Counted from the stretch's first letter, positions 28,708-40,782 are shown. The stretch: 64,000 bases of DNA from Rahnella laticis (GCF_015644585.1 NZ_JADOBI010000005.1:186001-250000); one strand, 5' to 3'. Notes: generated from the sequence alone by a model not told the origin. Made by a program: numbers and translations.

Positions 28708-31082
28708 CTCATCTGTATCAGGATGCTTCGCAACCCGTCGCCACCCGCGTTGCCGACCTGCTGGCGCGCATGACACCGGAAGAGAAATTTGCCCAAATGC
28801 ACGCATTCTGGCTCATCCTCGACAGCGGCGGAAATCATAAAGAACGCTCAGATCTGAGTGATGATTTTGCCGGTCATAAAAAAACGTTGTCACTGGAGAA
28901 ACAGCTGGCCTGCGGCGCAGGCCAAATCACCCGCCCGCTCGGCACGCACGTTGTCAGTCCGGAAGAAGGCGTCCGGGCGCTGAACCGCCTGCAAAAAACG
29001 CTGGTGGAGGAAACGCGGCTGGGCATTCCGGCGATGTTCCATGAGGAATGTCTGGTCGGTTTACTGTGCAAGGACGCCACGCTGTTCCCCTCTTCGCTCA
29101 GCTACGCGTCAACGTGGGACCCAGAACTGATGGAAAAGGTCGCCGCGGCTATCCGTGAGGAAGCGCAAAGCATCGGCTGTCATCAGGGTTTAGCGCCGGT
29201 TCTGGATGTTTCGCGCGATGTGCGCTGGGGACGCACCGAAGAAACTTTCGGTGAAGATCCGTATCTGGTGGGGGTCATGGCGACGGCCTACGTGCGCAGT
29301 TTACAGGGCGAAAACCGTGATTTTCTCGCCACGCTGAAACATTACGTCGGCCATTCTTTCAGCGAAGGCGCACGCAACCACGCCCCGGTACATCTTGGTT
29401 TCCGCGAACTCAACGATACCTTCCTGCTGCCGTTCGAAATGGCGGTAAAGCTGGCCAACGCCGGTTCCGTTATGCCGGCTTATCACGATATTGACGGGCA
29501 ACCGTGCCACAGCGATCACTTCCTGCTGACGGAAATTTTGCGCGAACAATGGGGCTTTGACGGCCTGATTGTGGCGGATTACGGCGGCGTCAGTCTGCTG
29601 CATCAGCATCATGGCGTCAGCCACGATGATGCCGAATCGGCGGCGCTGGCATTCAACGCCGGTCTGGATATTGAGTTGCCGAAAGGCGATTGCGCCCGGC
29701 ATCTGGCTGATGCGGTATCACGCGGGCTGATTGATATGGCTAAAATCGATGAAATCGTAGCCCGCGTTCTGACGGAAAAATTCCGCCTCGGGCTTTTCGA
29801 GCAGCCGTATGCGCCTGAATCACAGCCAAAAATGCAGCAATCTGCCGTACGTGAACTTGCCTGGGAAGCGGCCGTTCGCTCCATCACACTGCTGGAAAAT
29901 AACGGTATTCTGCCGCTGAAACCTGCCTCTGATCAGAAAATCGCCGTAATCGGACCGACGGCGGACGACCCGCTGGCATTACTCAGCGGTTACAGTTTCC
30001 CGGTGCATCTGATTATCAGCGAGATGGAAGCGCAGACCGGACAGGTCACCACGCCGCTTCAGGCACTGCGTTCGGCCTACGGCGAGCAGAATATTCGTTA
30101 TGCCAAAGGCTGCCATATTCTCGAAAAACGCACAGCGGGTGCGCCGGTGTTCCCCGGTGATGCCGGTAAGCCAATGCAACGTTCACCGGTTTCTCAGGAC
30201 ACCACGCAGATCGCCGCTGCGGTCAAAGCGGCGCAGGAAAGTGACGTGGCGCTGGTGTTTGTCGGCGATCTGGCGGGATTGTTCCAGAGCGGCACGGTCG
30301 GTGAAGGTTCTGACACCGACAGCCTTCAGTTACCCGGAGTTCAGCAAAAACTGCTCGAGCAGGTTGTCGCAACCGGCAAACCGACCATTGTCGTCATGAC
30401 CGGCGGCCGTCCTTATTTGCTGGGCGGTTTAGAGGAAAAAGTAGCCGGATTCCTGATGGCGTTTGCGCCCGGTCAGGAAGGCGGACGGGCGATTGCCGAT
30501 GTGCTGAGTGGCAAAGAAGCGCCATCCGGGCGGCTGGTGGTTTCCGTGCCGAAAAGCGCAGGCGCGATGCCGTATTACTACAATCACAAACTGAAAAGTG
30601 GCGGAACGCCGATTGCGTTCCACTTCGGCGCGAAATACCCGTTCGGCTACGGGCTGAGCGGCACCACGTTCCGGTACCACGATTTGCAGTTAAATCAGCA
30701 GCCGGTTGCCATCGAAAACGGTGAAATTTCCGTACAGATTCAGGTTACCAATACCGGTTCGAGGGCAGGCAGCGAAGTGGTTCAGGTTTATCTGCGCGAC
30801 TGCGTGGCTTCGCTGGTGCGGCCGGTACACGAACTGAAAGCGTTCCAGCGCGTTGAACTGAACGCCGGCGAAACCGCCACGCTGAATTTCAGTATTCCAA
30901 CCGACATGCTGAATTTCACCAACGTCGCGCACAAACGCATCGTCGAGCCGGGCTTTATTGACGTTCAGGTCGGGGCTTCCAGCGCTGATATTCGCGCTAA
31001 CGGCAGGGTGACGCTGGCCGGAAAAGTACGGGAATTGCCTCGTCACTGGCGGATGGTCAGCCGGTGTGAGGTGAATCAGTAA
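28704..31082 (+). CDS. GH3 beta-glycosidase (cytoplasmic)
   Basis: A 792-residue glycoside hydrolase family 3 enzyme with an N-terminal TIM barrel (about 1-340), an alpha/beta sandwich (about 370-600) and a C-terminal fibronectin III-like domain (about 670-750). The nucleophile is D292 in GLIVADYGG; K212-H213 (LKHY) and R172/D171 of the substrate pocket are present. The ADY form rather than SDW resembles beta-xylosidases and some beta-glucosidases. There is no signal peptide, in keeping with hydrolysis after import by the coupled GPH symporter. The exact glycoside is not decidable. Confidence 0.9.
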   Translation: MTHLYQDASQPVATRVADLLARMTPEEKFAQMHAFWLILDSGGNHKERSDLSDDFAGHKKTLSLEKQLACGAGQITRPLGTHVVSPEEGVRALNRLQKTLVEETRLGIPAMFHEECLVGLLCKDATLFPSSLSYASTWDPELMEKVAAAIREEAQSIGCHQGLAPVLDVSRDVRWGRTEETFGEDPYLVGVMATAYVRSLQGENRDFLATLKHYVGHSFSEGARNHAPVHLGFRELNDTFLLPFEMAVKLANAGSVMPAYHDIDGQPCHSDHFLLTEILREQWGFDGLIVADYGGVSLLHQHHGVSHDDAESAALAFNAGLDIELPKGDCARHLADAVSRGLIDMAKIDEIVARVLTEKFRLGLFEQPYAPESQPKMQQSAVRELAWEAAVRSITLLENNGILPLKPASDQKIAVIGPTADDPLALLSGYSFPVHLIISEMEAQTGQVTTPLQALRSAYGEQNIRYAKGCHILEKRTAGAPVFPGDAGKPMQRSPVSQDTTQIAAAVKAAQESDVALVFVGDLAGLFQSGTVGEGSDTDSLQLPGVQQKLLEQVVATGKPTIVVMTGGRPYLLGGLEEKVAGFLMAFAPGQEGGRAIADVLSGKEAPSGRLVVSVPKSAGAMPYYYNHKLKSGGTPIAFHFGAKYPFGYGLSGTTFRYHDLQLNQQPVAIENGEISVQIQVTNTGSRAGSEVVQVYLRDCVASLVRPVHELKAFQRVELNAGETATLNFSIPTDMLNFTNVAHKRIVEPGFIDVQVGASSADIRANGRVTLAGKVRELPRHWRMVSRCEVNQ

Positions 31083-31113
31083 AGGCTGCTTGCAGACCAC
31101 AAAACCAGAAAGC

Positions 31114-31140
31114 AAAACGGACGCATCAGCGTCCGTTTTT
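31114..31140. terminator. Bidirectional terminator between GH3 gene and ruvB
   Basis: AAAACGGACGC and GCGTCCGTTTT form an 11-bp stem with a 4-nt loop, with A and T runs on the two sides, placed between convergent genes. Confidence 0.92.
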
Positions 31141-31159
31141 ACAGGGTTCAGATAGGCTG

Positions 31160-32167
31160 TTATTCAGTTTCCCGCGTAATGCCGAAATGCTTATACGCAT
31201 GGTTAGTTGCCATACGTCCGCGCGGTGTGCGCTGAATAAAGCCCTGCTGGATCAGGAACGGTTCGATCACGTCTTCAATCGTTTCACGTTCTTCGCCTAT
31301 TGCGGCGGCTAAGTTATCCAGCCCCACCGGCCCGCCGGTGAATTTATCGATAATCGCCAGCAGCAGTTTGCGGTCCATATAATCGAAACCTTCCGCATCA
31401 ACGTCCAGCATGTCCAGTGCGCCATTTGCTACATCACCGTTGATCGTGCCGTCGCCTTTCACTTCGGCAAAGTCACGTACGCGGCGCAGCAGACGGTTGG
31501 CAATACGCGGCGTGCCACGCGAGCGTCGGGCAATCTGATGCGCCCCTTCTTCCGACAATTCCAGCCCGAGGCAGGACGCACTGCGCCCGACGATATGCTG
31601 CAAATCGGCGACCTGATAAAATTCCAGACGCTGCACAATACCGAAACGGTCACGCAGCGGAGACGTCAGGGAACCGGCGCGCGTCGTGGCACCAATCAGG
31701 GTAAACGGGGGTAAATCGAGCTTGATGGATCGCGCCGCCGGGCCTTCGCCAATCATGATATCCAGCTGATAATCTTCCATCGCCGGATACAGAATTTCTT
31801 CGACAACCGGCGAGAGGCGGTGGATTTCATCGATAAACAGCACGTCGTGAGGTTCGAGATTGGTCAGCATTGCGGCCAGATCGCCGGCTTTTTCCAGCAC
31901 CGGCCCGGAAGTCGTGCGCAGATTCACGCCCATTTCGTTGGCAACGATATTCGCCAACGTGGTTTTACCCAGCCCCGGCGGCCCGAAAATCAGCAGGTGA
32001 TCGAGTGCGTCTTTGCGTTGCTTTGCCGCCTGAATAAAGATTTCCATCTGCGAGCGCACGTGGGGCTGCCCGACGTATTCGTTAAGCAGCTTCGGGCGGA
32101 TCGCACGGTCTATGACCTCTTCTTCACTAAACACTTCAGAAGAAATCAGGCGGTCAGCTTCAATCAT
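31160..32167 (-). CDS. ruvB: Holliday junction branch-migration ATPase RuvB
   Basis: A 335-residue AAA+ motor that drives branch migration with RuvA. Walker A is GPPGLGKTT (about 62-70), Walker B is LFIDEIHR, sensor 1 is IGATTRAG, and an arginine-finger region and C-terminal winged helix follow ([10 protein letters not shown]). Length equals E. coli RuvB (336). It lies 8 nt after ruvA and ends the aspS-ruvB operon. SOS control comes from the LexA box before ruvA. Confidence 0.98.
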   Translation of the reverse strand: MIEADRLISSEVFSEEEVIDRAIRPKLLNEYVGQPHVRSQMEIFIQAAKQRKDALDHLLIFGPPGLGKTTLANIVANEMGVNLRTTSGPVLEKAGDLAAMLTNLEPHDVLFIDEIHRLSPVVEEILYPAMEDYQLDIMIGEGPAARSIKLDLPPFTLIGATTRAGSLTSPLRDRFGIVQRLEFYQVADLQHIVGRSASCLGLELSEEGAHQIARRSRGTPRIANRLLRRVRDFAEVKGDGTINGDVANGALDMLDVDAEGFDYMDRKLLLAIIDKFTGGPVGLDNLAAAIGEERETIEDVIEPFLIQQGFIQRTPRGRMATNHAYKHFGITRETE

Positions 32168-32175
32168 CGTTTACC

Positions 32176-32790
32176 TCACAGCGCCGCGCGCAGCGCTTCT
32201 CTAATCAACGTTTCGGATTCTGCACCCGGTTTCGCCACCTTACTGATCATGCGGCTGGCTTCCGGCGGTTTGTATCCGAGGGATATCAGGGCGGCTACTG
32301 CTTCACCTTCGGCATCAGATTCTTTCGCTTTCGACGCCGATGCAGGTAGCGTGATATCAGTATGATTGTTAAATAGATCACCGTTTAATCCTTTAAACCG
32401 GTCTTTCATTTCGACGACCAGGCGTTCTGCGGTTTTCTTACCGACGCCGGGTAATTTAATTAAGGCAGTGATTTCTTCCTTTTCCACTGCGCTGACGAAC
32501 TGCTGCGCCGACATGCCTGACAGGATTGCCAGCGCCAGCTTTGGCCCGACGCCGTTCACTTTGATCAGTTCACGAAACAGCGCGCGCTCTTGTTTATCAT
32601 TGAACCCGTAAAGCAGTTGGGCATCTTCGCGAACGATAAATTGCGTGAAGAGGATGGCTTCCTGACCCAGCTCGGGCAATTCGTAAAAACAGGTCATCGG
32701 CATATGGACTTCATAACCCACGCCGTTGGTTTCCAGCAGCACCAGAGGTGGCTGTTTTTCCAGAATAATGCCTCGAAGTCTGCCTATCAC
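32176..32790 (-). CDS. ruvA: Holliday junction DNA-binding protein RuvA
   Basis: A 204-residue protein (E. coli 203). It has an N-terminal OB fold ([20 protein letters not shown]), two helix-hairpin-helix motifs (about 70-130: [30 protein letters not shown]) and a C-terminal UBA-like domain III that binds RuvB. RuvA tetramers hold the junction square-planar and load RuvB rings. It is preceded by a LexA operator. Confidence 0.98.
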   Translation of the reverse strand: MIGRLRGIILEKQPPLVLLETNGVGYEVHMPMTCFYELPELGQEAILFTQFIVREDAQLLYGFNDKQERALFRELIKVNGVGPKLALAILSGMSAQQFVSAVEKEEITALIKLPGVGKKTAERLVVEMKDRFKGLNGDLFNNHTDITLPASASKAKESDAEGEAVAALISLGYKPPEASRMISKVAKPGAESETLIREALRAAL

Positions 32791-32842
32791 GTTCGTTTTC
32801 CTTATCAGGTCAAAAGCAGCAATGTTTATATCATAAAAAAGG

Positions 32843-32858
32843 CTGGATGAATATCCAG
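32843..32858 (-). promoter_or_regulatory. LexA operator of ruvAB
   Basis: CTGGATATTCATCCAG (minus strand) is a CTG-10 nt-CAG palindrome almost identical to the E. coli ruvA SOS box. It lies 53 bp upstream of the ruvA start, before TTTTTTATGATATAAA, which holds the likely -10. The same palindrome followed by six T also looks like a ruvC terminator. Confidence 0.85.
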
Positions 32859-32877
32859 CCTAATGGACTTGCGGCGT

Positions 32878-33399
32878 CTATCGCATACGTCCGCGCGCCA
32901 TCTGCAATTTATCAGAACTCAGCCGGATCGCATTCTGGCTCATGTGGCAATGCGTAATCGCAATCGCCAGCGCATCGGCGGCATCGGCCTGAGGATTGGC
33001 GGGCAGTTTCAGGATAGAACGCACCATGTGCTGCACCTGCGATTTTTCGGCAGCGCCTGTGCCGACAACTGTTTGTTTCACCTGCCGCGCGGCATATTCG
33101 AACACCGGTAAATCCTGATTCACTGCGGCCACAATCGCCGCGCCGCGCGCCTGCCCGAGCTTTAACGCGGAGTCCGCATTCTTCGCCATGAATACGGATT
33201 CGATGGCAAAAAAGTCAGGCTGGAACTGCGTAATAATTTCCGAAACGCCAGCGTAAATTAATTTCAAACGCCCCGGCATATCGTCAACGACGGTACGGAT
33301 GCAGCCACTGCCCAGATAGCTCAGCTGACGCCCTGTCTGGCGGATAATGCCATAGCCGGTGATGCGTGAACCGGGGTCGATCCCCAGAATAATAGCCAT
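32878..33399 (-). CDS. ruvC: Holliday junction resolvase RuvC
   Basis: A 173-residue endonuclease (same length as E. coli) that cuts junctions symmetrically near 5'-(A/T)TT(G/C). The acidic residues of the RNase H-like active site are visible: D8 in LGIDPGSR, E67/E68 region in FAIESVF, and the [12 protein letters not shown] stretch near 140. It is located between yebC and ruvA as in other enterics. Confidence 0.97.
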   Translation of the reverse strand: MAIILGIDPGSRITGYGIIRQTGRQLSYLGSGCIRTVVDDMPGRLKLIYAGVSEIITQFQPDFFAIESVFMAKNADSALKLGQARGAAIVAAVNQDLPVFEYAARQVKQTVVGTGAAEKSQVQHMVRSILKLPANPQADAADALAIAITHCHMSQNAIRLSSDKLQMARGRMR

Positions 33400-33478
33400 A
33401 GCCGCTCAACGCCTTGTGTTGTCGTTTTTTTGAGAAAGTTGGGGACAGTATAAACTGCTGAGGGATTTCAGAATAGCC

Positions 33479-33499
33479 AGCCGGTGGAGACCACCGGCT
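33479..33499. terminator. Stem-loop after yebC
   Basis: AGCCGGTGG-AGA-CCACCGGCT is a perfect 9-bp stem with a 3-nt loop, 10 nt after the yebC stop. It has no T-run, so it is more likely an attenuating or stabilising hairpin than a full terminator. Confidence 0.5.
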
Positions 33500-33508
33500 G
33501 CGGTGAGA

Positions 33509-34252
33509 TTACAGAGTTTCTGCGATCTCGTCGGAGATTTCACCGTTGTGGTAAACCTCTTGTACGTCGTCACAATCTTCCAGCATGTCGATCAGGCGCA
33601 ACAGTTTTGGTGCAGTTTCTGCATCCATGTCGGCTTTGGTCGATGGGATCATGGTGACTTCTGCGGAATCTGCTTTGAAACCGGCAGCTTCCAGTGCGTC
33701 TTTCACTTCGCCCAGATTTTCCCAGGCAGTGAACACGTCGATTGCGCCATCGTCGTATGACTGGATATCTTCTGCGCCCGCTTCCAGCGCGGCTTCCATC
33801 AGCACGTCTTCATCCAGACCCGGTGCGAAAGAAATCACGCCTTTCTTGGAGAACAGGTACGCAACGGAACCGTCAGTGCCAAGATTACCGCCGGTTTTGG
33901 TGAAGGCATGACGCACTTCAGCCACGGTACGGTTGCGGTTGTCACTCAGACATTCCACCATGATTGCAGAACCACCCGGGCCGTAACCTTCATAAATGAT
34001 GGTTTCCATGTTGGTGTCTTCGTCACCACCGACGCCACGCGCAATGGCACGGTTCAGGGTATCGCGGGTCATGTTGTTGGACAGTGCTTTATCAATTGCA
34101 GCGCGCAGACGTGGGTTTGAACCCGCATCGCCGCCGCCCAGACGTGCAGCGGTAACCAGCTCACGAATGATTTTGGTGAAGATTTTGCCACGTTTAGAAT
34201 CTTGCGCCGCTTTGCGGTGCTTGGTGTTGGCCCACTTACTGTGACCTGCCAT
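33509..34252 (-). CDS. yebC: YebC/PmpR-family protein (TACO1 family)
   Basis: A 247-residue protein (E. coli 246). The family N-terminus [25 protein letters not shown] fixes the start at 34252; a frame-extending ATG at 34264 would add MEIF and lacks a Shine-Dalgarno, whereas GGAG sits 7 nt before 34252. Three-domain basic/acidic architecture with the conserved EGYGPGG segment. Homologues have been described as transcription regulators and, more recently, as factors that help ribosomes through difficult proline-containing stretches. It is part of the aspS operon. Confidence 0.96.
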   Translation of the reverse strand: MAGHSKWANTKHRKAAQDSKRGKIFTKIIRELVTAARLGGGDAGSNPRLRAAIDKALSNNMTRDTLNRAIARGVGGDEDTNMETIIYEGYGPGGSAIMVECLSDNRNRTVAEVRHAFTKTGGNLGTDGSVAYLFSKKGVISFAPGLDEDVLMEAALEAGAEDIQSYDDGAIDVFTAWENLGEVKDALEAAGFKADSAEVTMIPSTKADMDAETAPKLLRLIDMLEDCDDVQEVYHNGEISDEIAETL

Positions 34253-34277
34253 AAATATCTCCAAAAAGTCTAAAGTC

Positions 34278-34724
34278 TTAACAGACCGAATAGTTTACAA
34301 ATTCTTCAATCGCCTGCTGGTTGCTCGGGGAGACGGTCAGCGCTGCCGCTTCCGCTTTTCCCAGCCACCGGAACGCATGATGTTCGGTAAGAACCACATC
34401 ACGCTCGTCGGGTAACGCCAGACAGAACCAATGTTCTTTATTACGGGTTACGCCGGGAGCATAGCGATGGCGCAAATGCGCAAATATTTCAAAGTCCTCG
34501 CAGCGGTCACAATCCTGAAGAGGCAGGTTTTCACCTGCGATGTCGATTCCGACCTCTTCCATCACTTCACGCTGCGCGGTTTGATTCGGGGATTCCCCGC
34601 CTTCCAGACTGCCGGTCACCGACTGCCAGAAATTCGGGTCATCCTTTCGTTGGAGCATCAGCACCCTGCCGGTGTTTCTGGCGTAGATGACGCACAGTAT
34701 CGACTCAGGACGCTTATAGCTCAT
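34278..34724 (-). CDS. nudB: Dihydroneopterin triphosphate diphosphatase
   Basis: A 148-residue Nudix hydrolase that removes pyrophosphate from dihydroneopterin triphosphate in folate synthesis. The Nudix box runs from about residue 38: [23 protein letters not shown], here given as a region, with the REVMEEVG core intact. The start overlaps the aspS stop as TAATG, so it is translationally coupled. YebC follows 25 nt later. Confidence 0.95.
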   Translation of the reverse strand: MSYKRPESILCVIYARNTGRVLMLQRKDDPNFWQSVTGSLEGGESPNQTAQREVMEEVGIDIAGENLPLQDCDRCEDFEIFAHLRHRYAPGVTRNKEHWFCLALPDERDVVLTEHHAFRWLGKAEAAALTVSPSNQQAIEEFVNYSVC

Positions 34725-36520
34725 TAGTTATTCTCTGTATTTGTGTCTGGTGTCACTTCTTTTTTCGCGACAACCGCAATACCGAGTTCCAGCAAAGAGG
34801 CCGGATTCGCGAAGCTTGGTGCTTCGGTCATCAGACAGGCCGCTGCCGTGGTTTTCGGGAAGGCGATAACGTCACGGATGTTATCCGTACCGGTCAGGAG
34901 CATGACCAGGCGATCCAGACCAAATGCCAGACCGGCATGTGGCGGTGTGCCGTATTTCAGGGCGTCGAGCAGGAAGCCGAATTTCTCGCGCTGTTCGTGT
35001 TCGTTAATACCCAGAATGCTGAACACGGTCTGCTGCATTTCGCTGCGGTGAATACGTACAGAACCGCCGCCCACTTCGTAGCCGTTGATGACCATGTCGT
35101 ACGCGTTCGCGATTGCGGAAACCGGGTTCGCCGCCAGTTCCTGCGCCGTCATTTCTTTCGGTGCGGTGAACGGGTGGTGCATGGCGCTCAGGCCGCCTTC
35201 GTCGGTGTCTTCAAACATCGGGAAGTCGATAACCCACAGCGGAGCCCACATATCTTCGTTGGTGATTTTCAGGTCGCGACCTACTTTCAGACGCAGTGCG
35301 CCGATTGCGTCAGTCACAATTTTCGCGCTGGCGGCGCCGAAGAAGATCATGTCACCGTCTTGCGCGCCGGTACGTTCAATCAGGGCAGACAACAAATCCG
35401 CATTGAGGAACTTCGCGACCGGGCTCTGAATGCCTTCCAGACCTTTGGCAACTTCGTTGACTTTGATGTAAGCCAGGCCTTTCGCGCCGTAGATTTCGAT
35501 GAATTTCGCATACTCGTCGATTTGCTTACGGCTCAGCTGTGCGCCGCCCGGTACGCGCAATGCCGCTACGCGACCTTTTGGATCGTTAGCCGGATCGGCG
35601 AATACTTTGAACTCGATGTTTTTCATCAGGTCAGCAACATCAACCATTTCCATCGGGTTACGCAGGTCTGGTTTGTCTGAACCGAAACGACGCATGGCTT
35701 CTGCAAAGGTCATGATCGGGAAATTGCCCAGATCCACGCCTTTGATTTCCTGCCACAATTCGCGGGCCAGTTTCTCCATCACTTCGCGCACTTGCTCGGC
35801 GCTCATGAAAGAGGTTTCCACATCGATCTGGGTGAATTCTGGCTGACGGTCAGCACGTAAATCTTCGTCACGGAAGCATTTAACAATCTGATAGTAACGG
35901 TCGAAACCGGACATCATCAGCAACTGTTTGAACAGCTGCGGGGACTGCGGCAATGCGTAGAATTTGCCTTTGTGCACACGGCTTGGCACCAGATAGTCAC
36001 GCGCGCCTTCCGGCGTGGCTTTGGTCAGCATCGGGGTTTCAATGTCGAGGAAGTCATGGCTGTCCATGAAACGACGCACGAAACTGGTGATTTTTGCGCG
36101 CGCTTTCAGTCGGTTAGCCATCTCCGGACGACGCAGGTCAAGATAGCGGTATTTCAGACGCGCTTCTTCAGTGTTGACGTGATTGGAGTCCAGCGGCAGC
36201 GCTTCTGAACGGTTGATGATGTTCAGCTGGTTAGCGAACACTTCCACTTCACCGGTCGCCATGTCTTTGTTGAACTGGCTTTCAGGACGTGCACGGACGG
36301 TACCGGTTAACTGGATACAAAACTCGTTACGCAGTTCAGAAGCCAGTTTGTAGGCTTCGGCCTGATCCGGGTCGAAGAAGACCTGAACGATACCTTCGCG
36401 GTCACGCATATCGATGAAAATCAAACCACCCAAATCGCGGCGACGGTTAACCCAGCCACACAATGTCACTTCCTGGCCCACATTGGACGCATTCAGCTTT
36501 CCACAATATACAGTACGCAT
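34724..36520 (-). CDS. aspS: Aspartyl-tRNA synthetase
   Basis: A 598-residue class IIb synthetase (E. coli 590). It has an N-terminal OB-fold anticodon-binding domain (1-110, [22 protein letters not shown]), the catalytic core with motif 2 ([18 protein letters not shown]), a bacterial insertion domain (about 290-420) and motif 3 ([15 protein letters not shown]). It charges tRNA-Asp. It is the first gene of the aspS-nudB-yebC-ruvC-ruvAB cluster. The C-terminal [15 protein letters not shown] tail is slightly longer than in E. coli. Confidence 0.98.
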   Translation of the reverse strand: MRTVYCGKLNASNVGQEVTLCGWVNRRRDLGGLIFIDMRDREGIVQVFFDPDQAEAYKLASELRNEFCIQLTGTVRARPESQFNKDMATGEVEVFANQLNIINRSEALPLDSNHVNTEEARLKYRYLDLRRPEMANRLKARAKITSFVRRFMDSHDFLDIETPMLTKATPEGARDYLVPSRVHKGKFYALPQSPQLFKQLLMMSGFDRYYQIVKCFRDEDLRADRQPEFTQIDVETSFMSAEQVREVMEKLARELWQEIKGVDLGNFPIMTFAEAMRRFGSDKPDLRNPMEMVDVADLMKNIEFKVFADPANDPKGRVAALRVPGGAQLSRKQIDEYAKFIEIYGAKGLAYIKVNEVAKGLEGIQSPVAKFLNADLLSALIERTGAQDGDMIFFGAASAKIVTDAIGALRLKVGRDLKITNEDMWAPLWVIDFPMFEDTDEGGLSAMHHPFTAPKEMTAQELAANPVSAIANAYDMVINGYEVGGGSVRIHRSEMQQTVFSILGINEHEQREKFGFLLDALKYGTPPHAGLAFGLDRLVMLLTGTDNIRDVIAFPKTTAAACLMTEAPSFANPASLLELGIAVVAKKEVTPDTNTENN

Positions 36521-36652
36521 AACGGTATCCTTTTGATCCCACTACCCGGCCTCATGGCGCACAGGTACAGAAACGGTTATTCACTCTGGTCGCCCGCCGC
36601 AAAACTGTGCAGCGCGCGGAATGGGTTTTATTCGGGTCGAAAAAAGGCGGCT

Positions 36653-36681
36653 ATTATAAAGGAATTTCCGCCGCAGGATAA
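36653..36681 (-). promoter_or_regulatory. Promoter of the aspS operon
   Basis: On the minus strand a consensus -10 TATAAT (36653-36658) lies 17 bp from a weak -35 TTATCC (36676-36681). It gives a leader of about 125 nt before aspS. The remaining gap up to yecD (36682-36859) is AT-rich and should hold the yecD promoter; no firm elements are visible there. Confidence 0.6.
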
Positions 36682-36859
36682 GTGCGAACGCATCAAGGCT
36701 GGCGCGGAAATTCACACATGTTGCTTGCTACACATAATTTAACAAAATTATCCCCATTTTGACCCACGCGTTAGCATAGACTCCGGCTATCCCCTTTGTA
36801 CACGCAGTTCATTATTCCTGCCTCTATTTACCCCTTTTGATAACCGGGAGCTAAACACC

Positions 36860-37435
36860 ATGAAACTCGACCCTAAAACGACCGCATTAGTGCTGATCGA
36901 TTTACAGAAAGGCATTCTGCCGTTTGCCGGCGGCCCGCATACTGCGCAGCAGGTTCTGGATAACGCCACTGAACTGGCAAACCGTTTCCGTAAACTGGGC
37001 TCTCCGGTGGTAATGGTGCGCGTGGGCTGGTCCGACTCTTTTGACGAAGCACTGAAACAGCCGGTTGACGTCCCTGCGGCCGCGCCGGAAGACGGCCTGC
37101 CAGCGAGCTGGTGGGAATTCCCGGAGCAACTGGGCGTCACCGACAAAGACTTGCTGGTGGTGAAACGCCAGTGGGGCGCGTTCTACGGTACAGATCTGGA
37201 TTTACAACTGCGCCGCCGTGGCATTAAAAGCATCGTGCTGGCCGGTATTTCCACCAACATCGGTGTGGAATCCACAGCCCGTAACGCCTGGGAACATGGC
37301 TATGAGCTGGTGATCGCCGAAGATGCATGCAGCGCGCACAACAACGACCATCATCAGTCCAGCGTGCAGTTCATCTTCCCGCGCATCAGCCGCGTGCGTT
37401 CAACCGCCGAAGTGCTTGCCGCACTGCCACAGTAA
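36860..37435 (+). CDS. yecD: Isochorismatase-family hydrolase YecD (non-canonical active site)
   Basis: A 191-residue protein closely matching E. coli YecD in sequence and position next to aspS. The N-terminal Asp ([12 protein letters not shown]14) and the Lys ([14 protein letters not shown]) of the cysteine-hydrolase fold are present. The loop [15 protein letters not shown] has Gly where active isochorismatases and nicotinamidases have the nucleophilic Cys. The same substitution is found in E. coli YecD, so the reaction is unknown and may not be hydrolysis. GGGAG (36847-36851) precedes the ATG. A terminator follows. Confidence 0.93.
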   Translation: MKLDPKTTALVLIDLQKGILPFAGGPHTAQQVLDNATELANRFRKLGSPVVMVRVGWSDSFDEALKQPVDVPAAAPEDGLPASWWEFPEQLGVTDKDLLVVKRQWGAFYGTDLDLQLRRRGIKSIVLAGISTNIGVESTARNAWEHGYELVIAEDACSAHNNDHHQSSVQFIFPRISRVRSTAEVLAALPQ

Positions 37436-37458
37436 CGTTACCCTGCCGGATATCCCTG

Positions 37459-37485
37459 ACGCCGCCTGCCGGGCGGCGTTTTTTA
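37459..37485 (+). terminator. Terminator of yecD
   Basis: ACGCCGCC and GGCGGCGT form an 8-bp stem around a 5-nt loop, followed by TTTTTT. Confidence 0.9.
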
Positions 37486-37509
37486 TGGAAAAAACAGAGG
37501 AATCGCGGC

Positions 37510-38328
37510 ATGTATATTGGTTTACCGCAATGGCACCACAACGCCTGGGCCCGTATCGGGCTTCGCGATCTGGCTGATTACGCCCGGTATTTCAATTGTG
37601 TCGAAGGCAACACCACATTTTATGCGTTGCCAAAACAGGACGTTGTGATGCGCTGGCGCGATATGACGCCTGAATCCTTCCGTTTCTGTTTTAAATTCCC
37701 GTCATCCATCAGCCATAAAGCAGCACTGGCAAACTGTCAGGAAGATGTCGATACGTTTTACCGCACGCTCGGGCCGCTTGGCGAACGCATCGGGCAGCTC
37801 TGGTTACAGCTTCCTCCCACTTTTGCACCCGCGCATCTTGAGCGTTTATGGCAATTTCTGGACGCCCTGCCCGCCGGTTTTGATTACGGCGTTGAAGTAC
37901 GCCACTCTGATTTTTTCGCCAAAGGCGATGCCGAGCGCGCGCTGAATCAGGGGTTACATCAGCGCGGGATCAACCGCACGATTCTCGACAGCCGTCCGGT
38001 TCACAGCTCGAAATCTCAGACTGAAGCGGTGCTTGACGCCAAACGTAAAAAACCTGTTCTGCCGCTCCACGCCGTCGTGACGGCGACGCGCCCCATCGTG
38101 CGTTTCATCGGTGGCGATATTCTTGACGATAACCGGCCGCTGTTCGTGCAGTGGGCTGACAAACTTGCGGCGTGGGAAACCCAGGGGCTTTCTCCTTATC
38201 TGTTTATCCACACGCCGGATTGCACCGACGCACCGCAGCAGGCGCGCAGTCTCTGGCCCTTGCTGCGGGCCAAAATCCCGACCGTTCAGCCTGAACCTGA
38301 CTGGCCGGAACAGGACGCGCTGTTCTAA
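37510..38328 (+). CDS. yecE: DUF72 family protein YecE
   Basis: A 272-residue TIM-barrel-like DUF72 protein, the same length as E. coli YecE. The frame is open back to 37327, but the family N-terminus MYIGLPQWHHNAW sets the start at 37510, with AGAGG (37496-37500) 9 nt upstream. Conserved blocks are NCVEGNTTFYALP (about 32-44), FRFCFKFP, LGERIGQLWLQLPPTF and VEVRHSDFF. The biochemical role is unknown. It lies between yecD and yecN as in E. coli. Confidence 0.95.
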   Translation: MYIGLPQWHHNAWARIGLRDLADYARYFNCVEGNTTFYALPKQDVVMRWRDMTPESFRFCFKFPSSISHKAALANCQEDVDTFYRTLGPLGERIGQLWLQLPPTFAPAHLERLWQFLDALPAGFDYGVEVRHSDFFAKGDAERALNQGLHQRGINRTILDSRPVHSSKSQTEAVLDAKRKKPVLPLHAVVTATRPIVRFIGGDILDDNRPLFVQWADKLAAWETQGLSPYLFIHTPDCTDAPQQARSLWPLLRAKIPTVQPEPDWPEQDALF

Positions 38329-38437
38329 ATTATTCGTGATTGTCTGACGACAGTTTTGCGTCTTGCCGCTATCATAGTGGCGCAGTGAAGCGGGTCATTG
38401 CCCCGCAGGATCACAGGGAATAACCAAGGAAGTCATC

Positions 38438-38833
38438 ATGATTAGCGCGTTATATGTCGTGCTTGCCGCCATACTTTTGATCAAACTCTCTTTCGATGTG
38501 GTACGCCTGAGAATGCAGTACCGTATTGCCACCGGCGACGGCGGCTCCTACGAACTGCAAACCGCCATCCGCGTTCACGGCAACGCCGTCGAATATCTGC
38601 CTATCGGTTGTTTATTGCTGCTGTTTATGGAAATGAACGGTGCCGGCGTCTGGATGATTCACGCCTGCGGATTACTGCTGATTACCGGCCGGCTGTTCCA
38701 TTATTACGGCTTAAAACACCGCGAATTCGCCTGGCGCCGCAGCGGCATGGCCGCTACTTATATCTCGCTGGTGTTAATGGTTATCGCGAATATCATCTAT
38801 TTGCCGTGGTCCCAGTTTCTGGCATTCGACTAG
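38438..38833 (+). CDS. yecN: MAPEG-family membrane protein YecN
   Basis: A 131-residue inner-membrane protein with four helices, the same length as E. coli YecN. The MAPEG family (eicosanoid and glutathione metabolism) signature RVHGNAVEYLPIGCLLLLFMEMNG is visible at about 45-69. The substrate in bacteria is unknown. An AAGGAAG Shine-Dalgarno (38427-38433) precedes the ATG. Confidence 0.93.
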   Translation: MISALYVVLAAILLIKLSFDVVRLRMQYRIATGDGGSYELQTAIRVHGNAVEYLPIGCLLLLFMEMNGAGVWMIHACGLLLITGRLFHYYGLKHREFAWRRSGMAATYISLVLMVIANIIYLPWSQFLAFD

Positions 38834-38897
38834 CTTTTCCGCCGTTTTTTACGGGCAGCGCCGCGCACAGGTATCTGCCCGCCTCAGTATCTGCTAA

Positions 38898-40660
<1,763 letters not shown>

Positions 40661-40671
40661 ACCCTGCTTTC

Positions 40672-40696
40672 TCCGCCAGACGCACTGTCTGGCGGA
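40672..40696. terminator. Stem-loop after cmoB
   Basis: TCCGCCAGAC-5 nt-GTCTGGCGGA is a perfect 10-bp stem 11 nt after the stop. It lacks a T-run (AACCTCCCC follows), so termination may be partial. Confidence 0.6.
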
Positions 40697-40782
40697 AACC
40701 TCCCCCGCATTTATCTCCGGCTTTCTGCCCCGTCGTGCTGTACATCCGGGATTAAAAAGGTCTAACCTTTCGGAATGGCTAT

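Noticed and set aside
33420-33470. LexA-box-like sequence upstream of ruvC (ACAGTATAAACTGC)
   Set aside because: The half-sites are in the wrong orientation for CTGT-8 nt-ACAG.
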